Origin: an uncultured Clostridium sp.
GTDB taxonomy: Bacteria > Bacillota > Clostridia > Lachnospirales > Anaerotignaceae
DNA length: 19,959 nucleotides
Assembly (NCBI GenBank): GCA_947246775.1
Contig: CAMXTM010000004.1
Coordinates: 1-19,959, forward strand
Reading direction: 5' to 3'
In this document: positions 14,851-19,959 of the stretch, one piece after another
Position numbering within the stretch: position 1 is the stretch's first letter
Layout: the number at the start of each line of letters is the position of its first letter
Notes under the pieces: model-generated
Told to the model about the DNA's origin: nothing
Seen by the model: the letters and a program-made list of their open reading frames with translations, nothing else
Databases searched by the model: none
Program-made: the position numbers and the translations under genes

Positions 14851-16641
14851 TTAACCATCTGCTATTGTAATATGCAAATTGTCTAGTTCCTTTTTTTCTG
14901 CTGTTAAACTGAGAACTTCCTCAATAGATTGCGGTTGCGCTGCTAATAATTTATCTATACTAGCCTTTTTTAATATTTTTACTCCCTCTGTAAGTGCTTT
15001 TTCCACATCTTTTGTACCTTGATATTCTATAGTAACTGCAAAAATTTCTGCTACTGCTTTTTGCTCCTCTGCTTTTTCAAAATAGTTGATTAACTCTGCT
15101 GGAAATACAGTAGCACCTTTTTGATGAAGTATCTCTATCTTTTGATAAACTTTTTGATAAACAGCTTCTGTAAAATCTTCTGCTTGCAAAATTGTTTTTA
15201 CTTTATTGTAAATTTGTACATTTGAGGCACATAAGTACAAAATATTTTTTTGTGTTGGAAGTGTCCCAGATGATTTTATATTTTGCTGACTACTATTTTG
15301 ATACTGTGTTTTCCTTTTTTTCTGCGCATTTTGCAGAAATGCTTGGTTTTCTTTTACAATCGTTTTTGCAATTTCATTTTCTATGGACTGTTGTGAAATT
15401 CCTGTTATATTGGCAACTTCCGTAATATAAACATTTCTTTCAATATCGTTATCTAATTTTGCTAAAATATTCGCTGCTTTTGTTGTAAATTCCACTTTTT
15501 GTTGTATATCTTCTAAATGATATTGCTTTTTTAAAAGTTGTATTTGAAATGTAACATAGTGTACAGCACCTGCAAGCAAACGAGAAAATGCTACTGCACC
15601 ATGCTGTTTAATATATTCGTCTGGGTCTTTTCCATCAGGTACTTGTAGTACTTTGATATGAAAACCACTTTGTATTAGCACTGGAATTGCCCTTTGTGCT
15701 GCCATAGTACCAGCATCATCACTATCATACAAAATAATAACACTATCTGCATATTTTTTTAATACTTTCGCATGGTCTTGATTAAATGCTGTTCCAAGCG
15801 ATGCTGCTACATTTTTAAAGCCTGCTTGATAAAGAGAAATCATATCCATATAACCCTCAACCAATATTATTTCTCTTTTTCTTGTGTTTTTTGCAAAATT
15901 TAGCCCATATAAATTTCTGCTTTTATTAAAAATCATGGTTTCTGGAGAGTTTAAATATTTTGGCTCACCACTGGATAATATTCTACCTCCAAAACCAATT
16001 ACTCTGTTTTGTATGTCTAAGATAGGAAACATGAGCCTGTTGCGAAAACGGTCAAAATATCCCTTTTCCTCTTTTCTTTGTATAATCAGTCCACTTTTTT
16101 GCAATTCTTCTTGAGAAAAACCTTGTTTTTGTAAGTGATGAAATAATTCGAGCTGTCCATTTGGTGCATAGCCTATCCCAAACTTTTTTTGAATATTATT
16201 GTTAACTTGCCTTTTTTGTAAATAGGCTCTAGCTTCTTTTCCCTCAGCACTTTGCAATTTTTCATAAAAAAAGCGTCCAGCTTGCCTATGTAGCTCAAAA
16301 AGTCGCTGCTTTTGCATTTCATATTGTTTTGCCTGCTCTGTATATTGTGGCTCTGGCAATACAATATTTGCTCTGTCTGCTAATCTTTTTACTGCTTCGG
16401 GAAAGGTATCATTTTCCATTTGCATAATAAATGTGTATACATTTCCTGCTGCGCCACAGCCAAAACAATAGTAAAACTGTCTTTCGCTACTGACAGAAAA
16501 AGAGGGTGACTTTTCATTATGAAATGGACAAAGACCAAAATAAGATGTTCCTTTTCGCTTTAATGGTAAATATTCTGATATGACATCTACAATGTCATTT
16601 TGAAGTCGTACTTCTTCCAATATTTCTTGGGGATACAGCAC
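14851..16641 (-). CDS. dnaG: DNA primase DnaG
   Basis: The product makes RNA primers at the replication fork. With the start chosen it is 596 aa, a normal size. The N-terminal CHC2 zinc-binding domain shows CPFHNEKSPSFSV (Cys38, His41) and CFGCGAAGN (Cys59, Cys62). The catalytic TOPRIM core shows VEGYMD (Glu262) and LYDSDDAG (Asp306, Asp308). The C-terminal part (about 440-596) is the divergent helicase-binding domain. Three starts are possible: GTG 16650, ATG 16647 and GTG 16641. GAGG lies only 2 nt before the ATG but 8 nt before GTG 16641, which gives MLYPQEILEEVR, close to the usual N-terminus of Firmicute primases, so I chose GTG 16641. The choice alters only three residues. Confidence 0.97.
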   Translation of the reverse strand: MLYPQEILEEVRLQNDIVDVISEYLPLKRKGTSYFGLCPFHNEKSPSFSVSSERQFYYCFGCGAAGNVYTFIMQMENDTFPEAVKRLADRANIVLPEPQYTEQAKQYEMQKQRLFELHRQAGRFFYEKLQSAEGKEARAYLQKRQVNNNIQKKFGIGYAPNGQLELFHHLQKQGFSQEELQKSGLIIQRKEEKGYFDRFRNRLMFPILDIQNRVIGFGGRILSSGEPKYLNSPETMIFNKSRNLYGLNFAKNTRKREIILVEGYMDMISLYQAGFKNVAASLGTAFNQDHAKVLKKYADSVIILYDSDDAGTMAAQRAIPVLIQSGFHIKVLQVPDGKDPDEYIKQHGAVAFSRLLAGAVHYVTFQIQLLKKQYHLEDIQQKVEFTTKAANILAKLDNDIERNVYITEVANITGISQQSIENEIAKTIVKENQAFLQNAQKKRKTQYQNSSQQNIKSSGTLPTQKNILYLCASNVQIYNKVKTILQAEDFTEAVYQKVYQKIEILHQKGATVFPAELINYFEKAEEQKAVAEIFAVTIEYQGTKDVEKALTEGVKILKKASIDKLLAAQPQSIEEVLSLTAEKKELDNLHITIADG

Positions 16642-16650
16642 AGGCATCAC

Positions 16651-16750
16651 CTCATTTAAACAATAACTATATAATTTATTTCGACATTTTTTATAAAAAT
16701 CCTTCTTATTTTAAAATATTTGTACAGTTACACAAAAAACAACTACATTT
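16651..16750. other. sbcC-dnaG intergenic region
   Basis: About 100 bp of AT-rich DNA. It must contain the dnaG-rpoD promoter if the operon is separate from sbcDC, but several weak -10-like boxes exist and none has a clear -35, so I do not choose one. No convincing terminator for sbcC is seen. Confidence 0.5.
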
Positions 16751-19525
16751 TTAAAATTCTATTGTCACTTTACTGCCACCAATTTTTTGTTTTTTGACAA
16801 TAATTTGTTTGTCAATCCGTTCTTTTATTTCGGAAACATGGGAAATAATTGCCACTACTCTATTGCCTTGTGTCAAATGATTGAGTACATTGATTGCCTG
16901 ATTGAGAGATTCCTCATCTAAAGACCCAAAGCCTTCATCAATAAACATTGCATCTATTTGGATACCACCAGCAGTAGATTGTATTTCATCAGAAAGTCCC
17001 AATGCAAGAGAAAGTGCCGCTTTAAAGGATTCACCACCAGACAGTGATTTGACACTACGCTCTGAACCATTATAATGGTCAATAATGTCTAATTCTAAAC
17101 CACTTTGACTTTGTCGTCTTTCTGCTTGTTCTTTTCTTTTGAGTTCATACTGTCCATTGCTCATAGCCATAAATCTAACGTTTGCCTTTGCAATAATTCT
17201 TTCAAAATATTTCATCTGTATATACGTTTCTAGCATTACTTTGTCTTTTCCTGCTATTTTGCCATTAACTGTATCAGATATATTCCGCACTAAATTATAT
17301 TTTTTTTCTATATCTATCAATTCATTGCCATATTTTTTAATTTCAGCAAGCATTTTTTGGTTTGATGTATAATGTGCATTGATATTCTCTATGTTTTGTA
17401 TAATACTGTTTTTTTCTTTAGAAAGCTGTTCTTGTTTTTCAACTAATGCTTCCATATCTACTGTTACATCATTTGAAATTTGTTGTGTTAATGTAGCAAT
17501 CGTAGTTTTATATTTTTCTACCAATGTAGAAGTACTTTCAAATTCTTTTTTCGCTTTTTCTATTTGTTTTTCTATCTCTTGTTTTTGCTTCTTTATTTCT
17601 AAAATATTATGTTGTGCTGCTGCTTTATTTTCATATTCCAAATTGCTTTTTAATTTTTCTATTTGTGTTGCATTATTTTCGATTTCTTTTTTTAATGAAA
17701 CAATTTCTTTTTCTATATCCTGTTTTTGCTCTGCTAGTTTTAATTGTTTTTGCTCACTCTGTGCTATAGTTGTTTCTAATTGTGCTTTCTTTTTTATATT
17801 TTGCTCAATCTTTTCTAATTCTATCGCCATTTTAGCAATATTATTTTTTGCTTGTTTCCCTTTTTCTAGTACAATATTTTCAATATCTGAAAAAGCACAT
17901 TCTCCTATTATTTTTTTAGCCTGCGCTACAATAGTATTCTGAAGTGTTTCCACCTTACCTTTTTTCTCTCCTGCGTCTGTGCTTAAATCAGACATATTTT
18001 GTTTATATTTTGCAATTTGTTTTTTGAATTTTTCAAGTTCCTCTCTGCTAGGTGCTTTTTGTGTCAGTGCAGCAAGTTGAGGGTGTTCTATAGAACCACA
18101 AACAGGACATTTTTGTCCTTGCTTTAGTTTAGAAGCTAATATACCCGCTTGTTCATCAAAAAAGGCTTTTTCCATTTCTGTAAATTGATGTTCATTTTCT
18201 GTATATACTGTTGCTGCATTATTGTAGTTTTCTACTGCTATATTAAATTCTTTTAAAGTAGTATTGTATTTTTTAATAGAATTATAAATTTCTCTATAAT
18301 TTTGTCTTTCTGTTTCTACTTCTTTTATATTCGATTCTAATTTTGATTTTTCTGTTTCTATGTCTTTTAGTGTATCTAATACTTGCTTGTTATCTGCAAT
18401 ACTTTGTTGTTGCTTCTCTAGTGATTGAATCGTGTTGTCTAAATTCTTTTTTAATATTTTTGCTTTTTGTATTGTTTGCTGTTGTATTTCATTTTGATTA
18501 TCTAATTCATCATAGTCAGACAATTTTTTTGTTGCAGTTTCAATAGCAACAGCAAGGTTATCCCTTTGAGGAGATAGTTTTTGTACACTTTCTAGTTTTT
18601 CTTTTTGCTCTATCAACAATGGCTCATTTTGCTGTAATGCATTTTGTGCCATTTTAATTTCTTTTTTTGCCTTTGTAACACTTTCTGCTTTTCCAAGTAA
18701 TTTATTTACTTGTTCCAGTTTTGTTTCTACATCTGTAAAATGATTTCTGAAAGCAGTTAAAGTGTCTTCACTTTTAGAAATAATATCTTGTGTCAAGTTA
18801 ATTATTTCTTCTGTAGAACAAATTACTTTATTAGACTGCAAGTTGCGTAAAACAATATAATTATCATCATTTTCATCACAATATATATTTTTTATGTATT
18901 GTGCAATACTTTTATTCGTGTCTTCATATTGCTGTTTTAAATGATTTGCTTTTGCCTTAATTTCCTCTTGAAATAGAAAATATGGTTTTGTATCAAATAT
19001 TTCTCTAAATATTTTGCTTCGTTCTTCTGTTTTAGAAAGCAATAATCTTAAAAAATCTCCCTGTGCTATCATAGCAATTTGTATAAACTGGTTTCTGTCA
19101 ATACCTATCAGTTCTATAACAGCTTTTGTTACTTCTTTTGTTTTGGTAATAGGAGTGCGCTCATCGGGGAAAGTTAGTGTCGCATCTGCTTTTTGTGTGG
19201 TAAAGCCCTCTGCTTTTTCTTTTTTTCTGATATATTCTGGATTCCTACGAATACGATATTGCTTATTCTGATACAAAAAAGTAAGCTCTACATAAGTTGG
19301 TGTACTATCTGATGCATATTTGCTGCGCAACATACTAGATTCCCTTACATTACCACTAGGTTCTCCATAGAGTGCAAATGTGATAGCGTCAAATATAGTT
19401 GTTTTGCCTGCACCTGTATCTCCTGTAATCAAATAAAGTCCATTTGTACCCAGTTTTTCAAAATCAATATCGACTTTTTCAGCATAAGGACCAAATGCTG
19501 ACATACATAGTTTAATTGGTTTCAT
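16751..19525 (-). CDS. sbcC: DNA double-strand-break/hairpin nuclease complex ATPase SbcC (Rad50-like)
   Basis: The 924-aa SMC-like ATPase partners the SbcD nuclease to process DNA ends, hairpins and blocked ends. Walker A is GDTGAGKTT (35-43). Two long coiled-coil arms (about 190-460 and 490-770) flank the zinc hook CPVC (473-476). The ABC signature LSGGES begins at 828, Walker B is FIDEGFGSLD (861-870) and the switch His lies in ISHV (about 897-900). All elements needed for ATP binding and hook dimerisation are present. The start is ATG 19525-19523 with GGGAGG 8 nt upstream; the ORF extends five codons further, but the ATG forms an ATGA overlap with the sbcD stop, typical of sbcDC coupling. 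About 110 bp separate it from dnaG. Confidence 0.97.
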   Translation of the reverse strand: MKPIKLCMSAFGPYAEKVDIDFEKLGTNGLYLITGDTGAGKTTIFDAITFALYGEPSGNVRESSMLRSKYASDSTPTYVELTFLYQNKQYRIRRNPEYIRKKEKAEGFTTQKADATLTFPDERTPITKTKEVTKAVIELIGIDRNQFIQIAMIAQGDFLRLLLSKTEERSKIFREIFDTKPYFLFQEEIKAKANHLKQQYEDTNKSIAQYIKNIYCDENDDNYIVLRNLQSNKVICSTEEIINLTQDIISKSEDTLTAFRNHFTDVETKLEQVNKLLGKAESVTKAKKEIKMAQNALQQNEPLLIEQKEKLESVQKLSPQRDNLAVAIETATKKLSDYDELDNQNEIQQQTIQKAKILKKNLDNTIQSLEKQQQSIADNKQVLDTLKDIETEKSKLESNIKEVETERQNYREIYNSIKKYNTTLKEFNIAVENYNNAATVYTENEHQFTEMEKAFFDEQAGILASKLKQGQKCPVCGSIEHPQLAALTQKAPSREELEKFKKQIAKYKQNMSDLSTDAGEKKGKVETLQNTIVAQAKKIIGECAFSDIENIVLEKGKQAKNNIAKMAIELEKIEQNIKKKAQLETTIAQSEQKQLKLAEQKQDIEKEIVSLKKEIENNATQIEKLKSNLEYENKAAAQHNILEIKKQKQEIEKQIEKAKKEFESTSTLVEKYKTTIATLTQQISNDVTVDMEALVEKQEQLSKEKNSIIQNIENINAHYTSNQKMLAEIKKYGNELIDIEKKYNLVRNISDTVNGKIAGKDKVMLETYIQMKYFERIIAKANVRFMAMSNGQYELKRKEQAERRQSQSGLELDIIDHYNGSERSVKSLSGGESFKAALSLALGLSDEIQSTAGGIQIDAMFIDEGFGSLDEESLNQAINVLNHLTQGNRVVAIISHVSEIKERIDKQIIVKKQKIGGSKVTIEF

Positions 19526-19959
19526 AGATTTTCCTCCCATATTTGTTCTATTATTTTAGAAGAAAATAACGTTTGTTGTTCTGTCATAGCACAGTTATTT
19601 TGCAATTCATAAAACTGTTGCAGAAGTTGTAGTGGCGTTTTATTTTCGATATTTTCTGCGCCATTGATTACCTGATTTTGTTGTGTTCTTTTGTTGTCAT
19701 AATCTAATCGCATAATATTAGGATAAATAACACGAAGTTTTGCAAGCGCATCTAATACATCTTCTTCATCTTGTAATATAACATGCATATAATTTTCTGT
19801 ATTGATATTTTTATAATAATTTAGTGAAACTAATTCATTGTAATATCCTTTGATTTCTTGCATTTCTCTTAATGGCACTAATCTTATTTTATCAATAGAA
19901 ATCTTTCCTTTTTGTTCCAATGTTACAACTGTAACTGACTTTTTATGATTGATTTCTGA
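19522..19959 (-). CDS. sbcD: SbcD exonuclease subunit, C-terminal part (5' end beyond window edge)
   Basis: The frame stays open to the right edge, giving 145 residues with no need for the internal TTG at 19920. The segment just past the edge-proximal SEINHKKSVTVVTL, then KIRLVPLREMQEIKG and the NYMHVILQDEEDVLDALAKLR region, matches the capping and C-terminal domains of SbcD (Mre11 family). The metallophosphoesterase catalytic motifs lie outside the window. Its stop TGA (19524-19522) overlaps the sbcC ATG. SbcD supplies the Mn-dependent nuclease activity of the SbcCD complex. Confidence 0.92.
   Translation of the reverse strand, partial: SEINHKKSVTVVTLEQKGKISIDKIRLVPLREMQEIKGYYNELVSLNYYKNINTENYMHVILQDEEDVLDALAKLRVIYPNIMRLDYDNKRTQQNQVINGAENIENKTPLQLLQQFYELQNNCAMTEQQTLFSSKIIEQIWEENL

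Noticed and set aside
19522..19920. Separate 132-aa gene starting at TTG 19920
   Set aside because: The frame is open to the window edge and the residues upstream continue SbcD homology, so it is the truncated 3' end of sbcD.

Overview
The window is AT-rich, and every protein gene I can support is on the minus strand. Gene content (rpoD next to dnaG, then trmK and a Nif3-family gene), TGS-type nucleoside kinase, GGAGG-like ribosome sites and frequent TTG/GTG starts point to a Clostridia-type Bacillota, probably close to Lachnospirales. The taxon is inferred from content and style only.

Layout in transcription order (right to left). The right edge holds the 3' end of sbcD, coupled by an ATGA overlap to sbcC; their products form the SbcCD (Mre11-Rad50-like) DNA-end nuclease. 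Next come dnaG (primase), rpoD (primary sigma factor), an 84-aa two-helix membrane protein, trmK (tRNA m1A22 methyltransferase), a Nif3/DUF34 metal protein and a TGS-domain nucleoside kinase, all closely spaced, with a hairpin after rpoD. A terminator-like hairpin then separates the kinase from an MBL-fold hydrolase of the COG1237 type. A 479-aa protein that I do not recognise follows, with its own TTGACA-N17-TATTAT promoter and its own terminator. After about 450 bp of very AT-rich spacer comes a 1585-aa protein made of 38 Sel1-like repeats plus an acidic tail. Then comes a single gene encoding RNase HII fused to a YraN (UPF0102) domain, and at the left edge the 5' part of pgeF (YfiH family).

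The most unusual stretch lies between the rnhB-yraN fusion and pgeF (383-1024). It holds a ~390-bp element bounded by two nested hairpins with the same architecture and compensatory base changes, as in IS200/IS605-type ends. The element has no protein gene, but has a good extended -10 promoter and dense potential RNA structure, and GTGA at its right boundary. I read it as a non-autonomous element carrying an orphan omega-type RNA (HEARO/IscB-like or TnpB-like). Beside it is a run of eight back-to-back small hairpins (801-1020). The element appears to have inserted just upstream of the pgeF start codon.

The rest is housekeeping: replication and repair (sbcCD, dnaG, rnhB), transcription (rpoD), tRNA modification (trmK) and small-molecule enzymes. 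The Sel1-repeat giant and the 479-aa orphan are the two protein genes with no assigned role.
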